Part shown: piece by piece, positions 10,610 to 22,576 of the stretch
How positions within the stretch are numbered: the first letter of the stretch is position 1
How the letters are laid out: each line of letters opens with the position of its first letter
Assembly (NCBI RefSeq): GCF_954871325.1
Contig: NC_088777.1
Span: forward strand, 46,539,366 to 46,603,365
DNA length: 64,000 nt
Origin: Gordionus sp. m RMFG-2023
Lineage: Eukaryota > Nematomorpha > Gordioida > Chordodea > Parachordodidae
Direction: 5' to 3'
The notes under the pieces: generated by a model
What the model saw: the letters and a program-made list of their open reading frames with translations, nothing else
What the model was told of the DNA's origin: nothing
Database searches by the model: none
Translations under genes and position numbers: made by a program

Positions 10610-11603
10610 TTTATTCACATTTTATATTAATAAAGTTTTGATTTCAATTAGACGTCTATATTTTTTATTATTAAGTATATTAGTAAGTGTTGATTTGGAA
10701 CCTTTTCATTTTAAATTGTTTACTGAAGGCAATTTTAAATTTGAAAAACTTGTATTCATTTTTATATAGATTTTTCATATAAATTAATGAATTCACAAAA
10801 TTTATTGACAAAAATTCTGTAGGGCAAAGGTGTACATGTCTTAAAATAATAATAAAATTTAGATGTCACCTTCAATAAAAGAATATAAAGTTGAAAAATC
10901 ATTGATTTCCATTTGATCACATATATATGAATTTTAATCTACTTAACTAGTAAAATTTTTCTAGAAATAAATTTAATACTTAACACTATCAGGTAGGATA
11001 ATATGTATTGCAAACCATTTCAAAAATATTAAATTAAAATTTTCATTGCAACTACCAAATTTTAGATCTAAATAATGTATTTTTTTAACCATTCCAATTT
11101 ACTACATAAGAAATATAATATTTATTTTTGAAAGAGTGATAAACACAATGTGGAAATTAGTCTACTTTTCTACTTAATAAAACTATTAATATTTGATAAT
11201 CATCTATGAATCAATATTATGACAATAAAGGTTAATTCATCATTGTGAAAAGCATAAATAAATTAAGTTTTACCTCAATGCATATTCTATTTTCTTTGGC
11301 TGCATGAATAAAACTTATGGGAACAATGATTGAAAAATTCATATCAAATTGCTAATGATTTCAATTTAAAATTTATGAAATGATTAATTATATTTTATAT
11401 AATTTATGTATAAAATTTTAAAGCTCTAGTTCAAATAGGCTTTTATTATAATATGTGTATGATATGCCTTTGGACTAAATTATTATCAGGGAATTAAGTT
11501 GAATTGTTAAAGTCAACAACAAACTTCATCAAGGTGTTTATATTGATTTGGGACTTTTAGATATGAATTTTAAATGGCTTGATCTCAACAAAATTTATAA
11601 TCA
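10610..11603. other. Downstream of RPL32, AT-rich
   Basis: This is the 3' flank of RPL32. I see no second gene, repeat terminus or structured RNA. A 68-codon frame at 10563-10769 overlaps the RPL32 stop and is a shadow. Confidence 0.4.
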
Positions 11604-11695
11604 GGCAGTGGCGTAGCCAGGATTGATCCATGGGGGGGGGGGGGGGTTTGAAAAAAGTTTTGGGGCTTCGCCCCAAACCCCTTATCAAAATTTGC
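11604..11695 (+). repeat. Dispersed repeat end: GGCGTAGCCAGGATT plus G-run
   Basis: CAGTGGCGTAGCCAGGATT is followed within 20 bp by an uninterrupted G run of about 15 and then TTTGGGGCTTCGCCCCAAACC, a small hairpin. The reverse-complement wording (TCCTGGATACGCCATTGACC, with GGGGGCGAAGCCCCC next to it) is at 63290-63385. Other worn copies are at 24385, 37571-37925 and 61527. CAGTGGCG-type ends are common in hAT-like transposons, but no matching second end was found here. Confidence 0.5.
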
Positions 11696-11894
11696 CAAAA
11701 TTTTGTGTATTATACCCAGACCAGCATAAATATTAAAAAATATTAGAATTAAAATTTTTGCCAAATTTATAATTAATAAGCGACTGAAAGCATTATTTTG
11801 AAAATGTTATCAATGTTTAGTAAATTGTATATTAATTCAATCTATTCGATGTAAAAAAAATTTGCCTCCCCCAAACCTTCCAATTTTATGATCA

Positions 11895-12310
11895 ACTCGT
11901 TAAAAATAATTATTTTAGATTAAATTTGTTGCATATAACAATATTTTGCAGAGATTTTATTTATTATTAACTTTATTTATTTAACTATGTATTTATTTTA
12001 ATAATATCATAAAACAATAATTATTTTAATTAAATTTTTGACATATAACAATATTTTGCTAGAGATTTTATTTATTATTGAAGCTTTATTTATTTAACTA
12101 TGTATTTATTTTAATAATATACTAAAGAAATAAATTTCAAAATATATAAATTGTTATACAGATTATGTATATTAAAAATTGAATGTAAATAACTATTTTA
12201 AAAAAATAAAATTGCAATAAAATATGTAATTCTTGCTAAAAAAATACAATTTAACAATTTTATTTAGTATAAACCCTTTATTTAACTATGTGTTTATTTT
12301 ATATACAAAA
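11895..12310 (+). repeat. Tandem repeat, about 120-bp unit, three decayed copies
   Basis: The phrase CATATAACAATATTTTGC with AGAGATTTTATTTATTATT, then TTTATTTAACTATGTATTTA, occurs at about 11930-11990 and again about 120 bp later at 12050-12110. A third, weaker copy (CTTTATTTAACTATGTGTTT) is at about 12278-12300. The unit has no coding content. Confidence 0.6.
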
Positions 12311-12891
12311 AATAAATTTCAAAATTAGAAATTTTATACAGATTACTATTTTAAAAGTATATAGACATTGATGAGTCATTTTTTTGTATAGTAAAATCCT
12401 TATAATCTTTTTTGTTCAAAAAGTCTATGTAAAAATTAGAATTTCATCTAGTCTATTCATGATTAAGTTGTCATAATTTGAATTTTTTATTAAACTTAAT
12501 ATTATAATTTATTTGAAAATCAATCATATTTTCAATTTTTTAGTTTTTAAAAAAATAAATATCACTTCAATTATGTAATAGGAATAGGTATATATATATA
12601 TATATATGGTGAATTCCATATCAAATTAACAAAAAAAAGTCGATTCATAAAAACAAATATGATGAACATTATATTAATATCGAAAACCGGAAATGACCAT
12701 AGAAAAAAAAGGTATTTTTTTCCAGAGTTGTTAAAGTAGCGAAGTAGTGCGCTACTTTTAAAAAATATAATGAATGTAAGTATAAACATGAAAATTTAAA
12801 TATGATATAATTAATTATAATTTTTATTATTTAATTTTGAAATTTAAATATATTTTTAATTTATATTTTCAATCTGTGTTAATAATCAAAA

Positions 12892-15800
12892 ATGGCATCG
12901 CCCATGGATATCCAAATCCTTGAAAGTGATTCAGACATGGAAGATTCAATGGTAGAAAATGTAGTTAATAGCTCTAATAACGATTTCCCATTCCCTAGAT
13001 TTGAAAAATTTTTTAAAATAAATATTAAAACAAAATCTGGATTCAAATTCCTGTGCTTAAAATGTAAAAAAAATATATCATCAAATCAATCGAGTAGCTA
13101 AATGCAACATCTTGAAGAATTTAGAAGGATTGAATGATTTAGAACCGTTGTCAAATAAAGAAAGGTTACTACTAAAATGATACTAAATCAGACTAATATC
13201 CTCAATTATATATACCTTTCTATAATATTCGTCAAATAAAAAAAGTTAGAACTAAAATGATACTAAATCTTTATTAAATAATAAGATAAAAAAATAAATT
13301 AATATAAATTAAAATTAAAGATTAAAAAAATTAAGTTCGTAAAATCATAATTTTATCCTTTATTCAAAATTATAACATTATCAAATTAACAAAATTATAA
13401 AAGTAAAAATAATAAAATCAAATATAAAAAGTTAATAATTATAAAAAGATCATCTTGTATGGTAAAAATTGGCCTTTTTATACTTTTTTTTCAATCTTCT
13501 TTATAACTAATATTCATAACTATTCAAATATAATATTTTTATCACGCGTTATAATAATAAATCCAAAAGAATTCTTTATGCAAATTAAATATAAAGTACA
13601 AATTTAACTAATCTAAAATTTACAACACCTCCCTACTTAAATTAGACCCAACATTCCGCGAATAATCAATCTTCTTTCGATCTCGACTTATTCTTCTTAA
13701 TCTTTGTTGCCTTCTAAGTTCTAACGAAGGCTGACTCTTGTCTAGTATTCTTAGTTTCGAACGACCGTTTGTATCCGATTGTTGCTTGAATTTTTTGAAT
13801 TCTATCTTCTGTCGTCGCTTGTCACCCTGTGCAACGATCAGTTTTTTATCTCTGTAGGCCACTGACGAACTTGATATACGCCTGTCATCCACTATCCACG
13901 ATTGACGAACGATTATCGATGACATCTAGTTTCTTTTTCATCTCTTGTTTTTTTGCTAATCTGTCTTAATTTTTTTACAATTTATCGTAGCTTGTTTTCT
14001 ATCATTATCTTGTAATCCACGATTAGCTCTTTATCTCGATAAACAATTGATTGGTCTGCGATAAACGATTGTTTTCACGAATTCTTGTTCCTATGATTGT
14101 CGATTTTCGTATCTTAGACTAAAGTCTCGGTAATAATTGGCTATATTGGTCAACGATTAACGATTGTAGCATAACGTCTTGACCACTTGTTCTACCTAGT
14201 CGCTTGTCCAGATATCCACGTTGTCTTAAGATCTCTTATACGATAATGATTTCTTGTATCTTTTGATCCAAAATAAAAAAATCCAATCTCTAATTGAGCT
14301 CGATTGCGGCATAAATTTCCTAATGACGAAAAGCCGTTTCTCTTTATGAAGATTTTGGTTAATCAACAACCTGATATTTTGCTAAATATTATCAACTTAA
14401 ATAACAGTTAACCGTATATCTTTAATAAAAATTTATAACGAATTTCTTTTAGCTACATCGATCACTTGTACGTATAACTATCTCTTGTGACGAATTCCTT
14501 TTAATTAAACGACTAATTCTATTCTTTTTCGAATTACGACCATTGATATTGACACCATGTTTCATTGACCTAATTCTTTGTCTTTGTGTCGATCGTCATT
14601 TCATACATCCCCTTCCCCCTTTATTTAGAATCTCCTTTCAGAGTTAATTAGACTGAATTATTGTAAAGGGCCGGTCCCTCCGCTCTCCAGTACCAATGTA
14701 ACATCCAGATGTTTTTCTAAGGATTGAGTGATTAAAACTGTTGTCAAATAAAGAAAGGTTAGAACTAAAATGATACTAAATCAGACTAATATCCTCAATT
14801 ATATATACCTTTCTATAATATTCGTCAAATAAGAAAAGTTAGAACTAAAATGATACTAAATCTTTATTAAATAATAAGATAAAAACATAATAAAAATAAA
14901 TTAATATAAATTAAAATTAAAAATTAAAGATTAAAATTAAAATTAAGTTCGTAAAATCATAATTTTATCCTTTATTCAAAATTATAACATTATCAAATTA
15001 ACAAAATTATAAAAGTAAAAATAATAAAAAAGATTAATAAAAAAAAATAAAATAAAATACAAAATGTTAATAATTATTAAAAGATCATCTTGTATGGTAA
15101 AAATTGGCCTTTTTATACTTTTTTTTCAATCTTCTTTACAACTAATATTCATAACTATTCAAATATAATATTTTTATCACGCGTTATAATAATAAATCCC
15201 AAAGAATTCTTTATGCAAATTAAATATAAAGTACAAATTTAACTAATCTAAAATTTACAACAGCTATAACCTGAAGAAACACCTAATGGTAAATTGTTAT
15301 TTTACATTATAATATTATTTATTTTATTAGACTGTTCACGCCAATTGCTATAAGGAAATAGAGAAACATATAAAAAAAATTGGTATAAGAGAATCTTCAT
15401 TCAAAAAGACAAATACTATCCAAACCAAATTAACTGATAATAAACATGCCAATATTTCACAAAAATTGGCTGATAAAGTAATTGTTGATTTTATTATTGA
15501 CACAGTTCAGTCATTGTCCTTGGTTGATAATCCATCATTTACTATGATGATTAAAACTTTATCCCCTGGCACAACAGTTTTATGTCGCCAGACACTTATG
15601 AATAAAATAGCCGACAACTTCAAAGTGATGAAAGATGCTCTAATAGTAGAGTTATCAGATATATCTTATGTATGTACACCGGCAGATAGTTGGACACATA
15701 ACAGAAGGTAAAAACTTATTTATATTTATAAATTGATCTGATTAAATATTTTTAGAGCTTCCTTGCCCTCAAGTGCTAGTGTCGAGAGATTATTTAGTAA

Positions 15801-15924
15801 AGCAAAGCTTATACTTTCTGATCGTCGCTCTAGACTTGGGGATGATAATATTGAAATGATATTATTATTAAAATGCAACAAATTAAATAAATATTTATTT
15901 ATATTGCTTATTTTTATAATCTAA
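12892..15924 (+). pseudogene. hAT transposase gene: BED finger and dimerisation domain present, catalytic core missing
   Basis: The gene starts at MASPMDIQILESDSDMEDSM. FKFLCLKCKKNISSNQSSS is the first half of a BED-type zinc finger, split by the LTR-type insertion, and NLKKHL continues it beyond. A second exon (from about 15332) gives ANCYKEIEKHIKKIGIRESS through to VCTPADSWTHNRR, the start of the RNase-H-like fold. After a 48-bp intron-like gap (GTAAAAAC...TTTTTAG) it resumes at SLPSSSASVERLFSKAKLIL, then SDRRSRLGDDNIEMILLLKC, the hAT dimerisation domain. The few hundred residues that normally lie between, with the DDE residues, are absent. This is therefore an internally deleted copy that could not transpose on its own even before the insertion. 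Confidence 0.85.
13101..15261. mobile_element. LTR-type retroelement fossil, apparently non-coding, inserted in a hAT transposase gene
   Basis: Two direct repeats, 13101-13626 and 14695-15261, are near-identical over most of their length and end in TTTACAAC. They enclose about 1.07 kb of internal DNA. A 5-bp duplication, AGCTA, flanks the unit (13096-13100 and 15262-15266). A purine/pyrimidine-rich stretch lies just before the second repeat. The inside shows no recognisable gag or pol, so it resembles a small non-autonomous LTR element. A 101-codon minus-strand frame at 13620-13925 is unlike any known retroelement protein. High similarity of the two repeats suggests a fairly young insertion, later than the hAT that holds it. 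Orientation not settled. Confidence 0.75.
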
Positions 15925-16479
15925 ACTAACTATATTTTTATACTTATAAATGTTGATTTTTATATATTATTTATTATATATTTACATTATAAGAAAAAAA
16001 AAAAAAAAATTTGTTTCATTTGTTTCTAAAATTTTTTTTAAAAAGTAGCTTAAAGTGCTACTTTTTTGACAAATAGCGATTTTAAAATAGCGTTTAACAA
16101 CTCTGTTTTTTTCTATAGATAGATATCACACTGCTTTATATTTGTGCAAAATCCTAGAATGGGATAAAATAGGGTTTAGGAGTTATCACTCTTTATATGG
16201 CTAAAATTGAACAAATTTAACATTAATACCATCATATTTTAATTTAATGAATAGTTATGAAATAATGTTAATTTAAAAATTATGTCTAAATGATAGGCCC
16301 TTACCTTTTTTTTATCTTTATAAAAAAATTCTGAGAGGTGGCTGGGATAATGAGCTGTTAAAAACTTTAGTTAAATTTTATCTTGAAATTGAAATTACTT
16401 GACAAAATAATTTTATTTAGCATAAAATAATCTACCAAAATTGAAATTCAACAATAAATTTTCCCCCCATATGTTCAAA

Positions 16480-17130
16480 ATTAAAAGAAAGGCTTAATAT
16501 ATTATTTGACGAGAATTCTATAGATTATAAAACATTCAAACAATGGATAGCAGTTGATCGAACTACCCTCGAAACACTGACAAAATCCGTTGACGAATTT
16601 GTAGATTATTTAATTGAATAATTAAACATTTAATTCCTCATTTGTTTATAGCTTCACGATAATCATTAATTCGAAACTTTTTAAAATTCAATTTAAATGT
16701 TGGCTAATTCTTAGATATTGCAGACTTTTCAGAAAACTATGCATCAGTAGTGCAGAACCATGCACAAGGATTTAATCAGACCAATAATCAAGCAACTATC
16801 AACCCTTTTATAATTTATTAACGTTGAGAACAACATAATAAAACATGTAAATTTAGTGATTATATCAGATTGTTTAAAGGACAACGCATGTGCATTTTAT
16901 TTATTTTAAAAATTGATCGTATTGAAGGAAAGATTTGATAGCGTGGCTAAAATTTATTATTTTTCTGAAGGAGCAGTAACCAATATAAAAATAAAAGATT
17001 TCATTAATCTCTACAATCATGAAAATGATGTTGGGATAAAGGCTGAGCGACAATTTTTGAAACCGCACAAGGTAAAAGTCCATGCGACATTTTGGGGGCC
17101 GTTACTGAACGGTTAGCAGCTCGAGTAAGC
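16480..17130 (+). pseudogene. Decayed gene of the outer element, FSDG / HGKxxCDxxG family
   Basis: Three plus-strand pieces match, from memory, a family of uncharacterised animal transposon proteins. YKTFKQWIAVDRTTLETLTK lies at about 16530. VVISDCLKDNACAFYLF-like text is at about 16860 (usual form SDCLKHDTxAVxLF). KIYYFSEGAVTNIKIKDFIN is at about 16950, followed by the block whose usual form is HFFATSHGKGxCDGxGGTVKR, here readable after a frame change as AQGKSPCDILGAVTERLAAR. Several stops and frame changes are present. The reading is consistent in order and spacing, so the family call is fairly firm, but I cannot name the superfamily. Confidence 0.55.
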
Positions 17131-17984
17131 TTGTAACGTCCATAAGAACATCACTAATTGACAACAATAGATTTATTACTATGCAAGAAATAATATCTAT
17201 GGGGTAAATTATATATTTGTAAGCAATAATGAATATATGAAGAGAGAAAGTCATCTTGAAAGGAGATTTTTGAGAGCAAGGAGAATTTCTGGAACACAAA
17301 GTTCCAAGCTTTTATTCCCCTAGACGAAAACAAAAGTCATAATTTATTAAAATTCCTTGGATGATTATAATATATGATATATTTTTATTATAAATTTTTG
17401 ATTGTATTATATGTAATGCAATTTGAGGCAAATAAAGTTATAAATATGTTTAGAATTATTTTGTCAAGTAACTTCGAGACAAAATTTAACAAAAGTGTTA
17501 AAAAGGCTCATTATTCCAGCCACTTCTCAAAATTTTTTATAAAGATAAAAAAAAAGTTAGGACCTGTCACCCTTTTTTCTCTATGGCCATTTCCGGTTTT
17601 ACACATCCGGTTTTCGATATAAATAAAATGTCCTTCATATTTATTTTTATGTCATTTTAAAGAACTTTTATTAAGCTATAAAATAAAATTTAAATTATTT
17701 TTCTAACTTAATTATTTCTCGAGATATTTGAAAATAAATGAGGTGCATTTTGTCAAAAATGTACCATTTTTCCGCGCTTTAAACAGCCAAACAGTGTTGG
17801 AAGGTAAAATTTCATTTTTTTCTTAGTTATAATATATACTACCAGCATACAAAATTTAAGAAAAATTGAAGGGGGTCGGGTTGAAACCTTGGTTGATTTG
17901 ATATGGAATTCACCATATATATATATTCTTAGATATTAATAAACTTTGAATAAGTTATATTTTCACCACATTTTATCGAATCTA

Positions 17985-18062
17985 ATCCGAAAATTTAATA
18001 ATATTAGCTGATATCCGACATTTAAAAATCGGTGAGCTCATAAAAATATCAGTACATCCCTA
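17985..18062 (-). repeat. Probable hAT end remnant
   Basis: Read on the minus strand, TTAGGGATGTACTGATATTT followed by CACCGATTTTTAAATG and TCGGATATCAGC has the form TAGGGATGTACCGATATCGG, a pattern I associate with hAT termini. The opposite end was not found. Confidence 0.35.
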
Positions 18063-18311
18063 ATATTCATCTTAGATTTTATTTTTTTTATTCTTTTGCC
18101 TGATGAAATATTTCAATTATAAAATGTATTTAAAAGATAAGAAAAGTTAGATGGATGAATATTTGCTATTAATTTTTAAATAAACATTCCTTATCCTAGA
18201 TCAGCTTAATTCTTAATAGCCGGCTATTTAATCGTCTTTTAAGTACCGGCTAAATAACCAAAAAAGTAAAAGAAATTTTTTAAAAAAAATCGAGAGTAAG
18301 TTCAAATTTTT

Positions 18312-18433
<122 letters not shown>

Positions 18434-19189
18434 GTAAAATAGCAATGCCATTAAAAAAACTAAAATACGGTTTCTTTAGCCTATACTAATAACCAACTAA
18501 GTATCCAAATTAAGCCGATGACGGGCCTCTTTCTGAATATTAAAATTTATTGCATGACATAAAATAGAATTAAATAAATATCTTAGATTTCTTCCCTATA
18601 TGCTTTTTTAAAAAGTTGGTGCCACAGTGGGCTAAGTTTGGATTTTAAAAATTTTACTATCTATCTGGTGGTAGGCTCAAAAATATTTGATTATGCAGGC
18701 CTCTAATTACCATGATCGAATTTGAAACTAAGTGATTTTCAGACGGAACAACCAGTTTGGATAGTAAAATGACAATTGTTAAAAGACACTTTTCGAGTTG
18801 ATCTAGTTATGGATACATCTAATAATGTATCTTAACATAGATAAATTTTTTTAAATTATACCTATTTACATGGCTTGCCTTTGTTTCCGAACTGAAACTC
18901 ACATTATTCACAAAATATGTAAACAACATTTTTATATTTTGTTCTCAATTCGAACATAAAAAATAGGTCAATGCCCCTATTTTTATCGTTCCTTCGAATA
19001 AATTCTCATTTAAAACGAGAATTTATTTTTTTTAAATTATTTTACATTAAACTTGTAAATTATTTGTTAAGGTAAGTGGAATATTTATAAAATTATTTTA
19101 AAAAATTCTAAATGAATTTATTTGTTGAAATAAACTTTGTGCAACAATAGTATTGTTCTTAGTAATTAGTGGGCATCATGGCTAAACAG
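18434..19189. other. AT-rich spacer before the tandem duplication
   Basis: No gene or repeat terminus recognised. Confidence 0.4.
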
Positions 19190-19611
19190 GGATTTATTTC
19201 TTTCTTTAAATGAGAAAAATATCCCACCCAATCTTGAAGTGATATCTATTATGAATAAATAATTTTACAATTGAAAACATTAAATTTAAATCAACACTAA
19301 TGTTTAAAAAAAAAAATTAAACCACTGTAAATTATGTTCACACGATAAAGAATAAAATTTTCTTGTCACATTAATTTTCTTATATAATTAGAAAATATTT
19401 TTAAAAAATTTGGGGATAGGGTGGGATATAAGGCTTTTGAGCTGATACATAAATCCATTTATCAAATAATATTCGTGACACCCTACTCGCCCTCTAATTT
19501 ATTTATCATTGGAGATGATGAGCTCGGGTTAGAAAAGCCTGATGACGACAAACAGGGTTTCGCGCGTTATTTATTGACTATGCCCTTTTGATAATAGTAA
19601 ATACAATATAG

Positions 19612-19839
19612 TAGTGTTGTTAAACGGCTCGTTTTGAGCCTATTTTTAAAAACGGCTAACTCAATATTTCATACAGAAAAATATTACGCAAGTCTGAAGA
19701 ATTTGCTCATAGAAGGAATAAAGGTTTAGATTAGACATATTTTATCAAAATCTCGTGGCTTAAGAAACATTTTTCTGGCTAAAATATTAAGTTAGCCGTT
19801 TTGAAAAATCGCCTCAAAACGAACCGTTTAACAACACTA
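19612..19839. mobile_element. hAT-type foldback MITE (TAGTGTTG family), copy 1
   Basis: Ends TAGTGTTGTTAAACGG and AACCGTTTAACAACACTA. The interior is largely self-complementary (GAAGAATTTGCTCATAGAAG and relatives). The 8-bp flanks CAATATAG and CATTATAG match at 7 of 8 positions. Copy B of the surrounding duplication has the uninterrupted site (CAATATAGCTCTACTA near 24915), which proves insertion and defines the target duplication. Confidence 0.9.
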
Positions 19840-20016
19840 CATTATAGTTCTACTACATTTGATTTATATGTATATAAATAAGTTATTTTTAATTGTATAA
19901 ATAAGTTATATTTATTATATTAAATAAATATATTAGTATTCGAATTTTTAACATGGCTGGGTGGATAGGGGATTAAAAAATATTTTTAAAAGAACAAAAG
20001 GGAGGGATTTTGATAT

Positions 20017-20352
20017 ATATGTCGTATGGGTCTCTTGATTTTAAATCCTTTACCGAGGGCGATTTAAAATATTTTAAAATCCGATTTAACCGGATATGTA
20101 TTCTAGCATGTGTAGAGTATTTACCCTATAAATTTCAGCCACAGACATTTTAGTATTTTTTAATTTTATGAAAAATCCATATAAAAATTAATATAAATTA
20201 GAAGTAGTTCTTAATTTCATGGCAAAATTGCCTGAAATTCATAGAGTAAATACTCTGCACATGCTACTGGTTAAATCGTATTTTAAAATTTTTTAAATCG
20301 CCCTCGGTAAAGGATTCTAAATCACCAGATTCCGAATCTCCACGACATATAT
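20017..20352. mobile_element. Foldback element, about 335 bp, absent from copy B
   Basis: Arms begin ATATGTCGTATGGGTCTC and, inverted, ATATGTCGTGGAGATTCG, and share the block TCCTTTACCGAGGGCGATTT. A second inverted block (TAGAGTATTTACC / GAGTAAATACTC) lies near the centre. The matching place in copy B reads straight through TTGATATAATATATAC near 25145, so this was an insertion into a TA-rich site. Confidence 0.85.
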
Positions 20353-21250
20353 ATTAATTTTTTATTTAAAAGCATTTTATATGATTAACTAAAAATACGA
20401 TAAAATAAAATAAACAGAGAAAAGTCTAAATTACTCAATCAAATGGTTAAAATCCCTCTAACTTATACAATAATTATTTTTATTCCCACATCAAAATATC
20501 AAATGATATTTAAAAATAAAAGAAGTGTAAAATTCTGTAAAGAAAAACTGTTAATTTTTTATTGCGTCATTATTTATCCCACTTTTAAAAATTAAACCAA
20601 ATTGGAAAACTTTATTTATGTATAATATAGAATATTCAATAAATTTCCAGTTTAGTTAATATCAATCAATTATTAATGAGTTATGAAAGTAAAAAATAGG
20701 TTCTTGTATTCATTTTAATAATTTTCTCCTTATTTCAACTTTAAATACCCCCCCCCCTCCGCCTCTTCTCATAGCTTTTAAAGACTAGTTTTTGGAATTT
20801 GGATCTACAGCATACATCAAAAAATGGGATAAATTAAACCTCAAATATGACCGGAGTCATTCATAGGAATTGATTCCTTAGATAATTATTATATACTGTA
20901 AAAAAAAATAAGTCCTAAACTTTATTTACCTTTAACAAAAACGGAAAAATAATCCGAAAGAAAAATATGTTAGTGCTATAGAGCATCAAGATTAGATAAG
21001 AAGTATTCTGTAATTTTTTGAAATCTCAGATTAGTTGAGCCTCCTAGGTGAAATGATTTCAGGGTCTCTGAAAGCAAATTGCATAGGACTATTGAATCAA
21101 ATATGAAATTTTACAAGGGACATACCTTTTATTCAATCTCATTACACGAGTGTGAGAGTAAAAATTATGACGGAAGGTTAAAAATATTGGGTACAATATT
21201 TTTATATTTTGCATGGTCTTTTACTTCAATCCTATAGAAAATTTAAAGTA

Positions 21251-22161
21251 GGAGACTGAACAATTTTTACAAAATTAGCTATAGCTCCTGGTTTTTTTTA
21301 TAGATGATATAAAAAATAATATATGATTAGATATCTAAAACTATACTCTATAAAGGTGCCTTATAAAAAATATTAAGATTTAATCAATTATTTTTAATTT
21401 TATTTATTGTAATTTTGTCCAAAAAGCCCCAATAGCAGGGTAGGGCAAGCCACTTCAAGTGGCTTCCTAAACCATTGGGTTATTTAGACCATAATAAATT
21501 GAAATGCATTTTTATTTATTAATAATAATACGTATAGAAAGATTTTATTATTTCATTGCTCAAAATATCATAATACTTATAATTTAAGCTAATTATATAT
21601 AAAAATTGAAACTTAATTTTGGTTTATTTAATAAACATTTTGGACATAAAAAAATAAAGATCTTAAGGTGAGATTATGATTTCTTAGCATAAATCCTAAA
21701 TACCACTCATAAAACAGCTATGAAATCGCCTTTTCAAGATTTTGAAATTTTTTTCATTTTTAACTGCCATAATTGACATGTATGGTTTAGCAAGCCCCGC
21801 TAGCTCTTAATTGACAGATTATGATTGAAATAATATCTAGATATAATAAATACTCATAAAACTTTCCCAAATTATAGAAGAGTGTTTAAATTTTGCTATA
21901 TAATTTAATTTACATATAAATTATTATATATTTTAATAAAAATTAAAATTCTGTCATGTAAAAATCTTTAGAAAATTTCATCAAACTTTTATTTCTTAAA
22001 TAAAATTTTTAATAATTAAATATTTCATAAGATTTTTTGTCTATAGATGTAAACTAATAAAAACTATAATAGGATAACATTATAACCTTCTGATATATTT
22101 AATTTTATATGAGATTAAGTGGTTTGCCAAGCCCCGGGGTTTACCTAACCCCAGTCTCCCC
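21251..22161. mobile_element. TA-flanked DNA element with GGAGACTG ends, about 910 bp, absent from copy B
   Basis: Left end TA|GGAGACTGAAC and right end AACCCCAGTCTCCCC|TA. The empty site in copy B is AAGTATATTAATAAA near 26090, so the target duplication is TA, as in Tc1/mariner-type elements. Inside are hairpin-like CCACTTCAAGTGG and CAAGCCCCGG blocks but no open frame, so it is non-autonomous. A related end (GGGGAGACTAGGACTAGTTG) is at 29879. Confidence 0.85.
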
Positions 22162-22576
22162 TATATTAATAAAAATAATAAATTTAATTATGCAAGAATT
22201 AAATATCTATTGGACAAAATATTAAGTCCAATTGATCAAAGAATTTATTTTGGAGCAAACATTGCGATCTAAACTATTCAATACCTCCAACCAAATAAAT
22301 ATGATGTTCATAAATGAAAGAAAAAATCGTTTATTTATAAAAGGAATATAGTTTGTTAAATTTTTATTCGTTACAAAATTTTTTAAAAATACCTTTGTTC
22401 GATATATAAAGAAAAATATAAATGCCTATATACTATACTAATTATATGAATTATAATAACTTAAATATATAAAATGAGTATTCGCCAATATCTTTGCCTG
22501 AGATTAGAAACGTCTATGTCTACCATTTTGAAGATTTTAATTTTATCGTTATAAGTTGATCCTTGGGAACACTAAC

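Larger units (their letters stand above)
12723..16105 (+). mobile_element. hAT DNA transposon with perfect 8-bp target duplication
   Basis: The left end CAGAGTTGTTAAA and right end TTTAACAACTCTG are inverted copies, and subterminal AGTAGC / GCTACTTTTT motifs repeat on both sides. The 8-bp target duplication TTTTTTTC flanks both ends exactly. It encodes a hAT-type transposase (BED finger at the start, dimerisation domain at the end). An LTR-type fossil is inserted in the transposase gene at 13101-15261. Without that insertion the element is about 1.2 kb, shorter than a full hAT, which agrees with the missing catalytic middle of its protein. Confidence 0.9.
12600..17926. mobile_element. Large terminal-inverted-repeat DNA element hosting a nested hAT
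   Basis: The left end GGTGAATTCCATATCAAATT at 12608 and its inverted copy AATTTGATATGG-like end at 17891-17913 (GGTTGATTTGATATGGAATT, then CACC) bound a 5.3 kb unit in TA-rich flanks. A second inverted pair lies further in: ATCGAAAACCGG and GGAAATGACC on the left, against GGCCATTTCCGG and CCGGTTTTCGAT at 17583-17622 on the right. The right two-thirds hold a decayed coding block at 16.5-17.1 kb. The whole left interior is displaced by a complete hAT insertion. Without that insertion the element would be about 1.9 kb. The superfamily is uncertain. Confidence 0.7.

Noticed and set aside
13620-13925. A 101-codon minus-strand frame as a host gene
   Set aside because: It lies wholly inside the LTR-type fossil and begins at the edge of its first long repeat; it has no recognisable domain.
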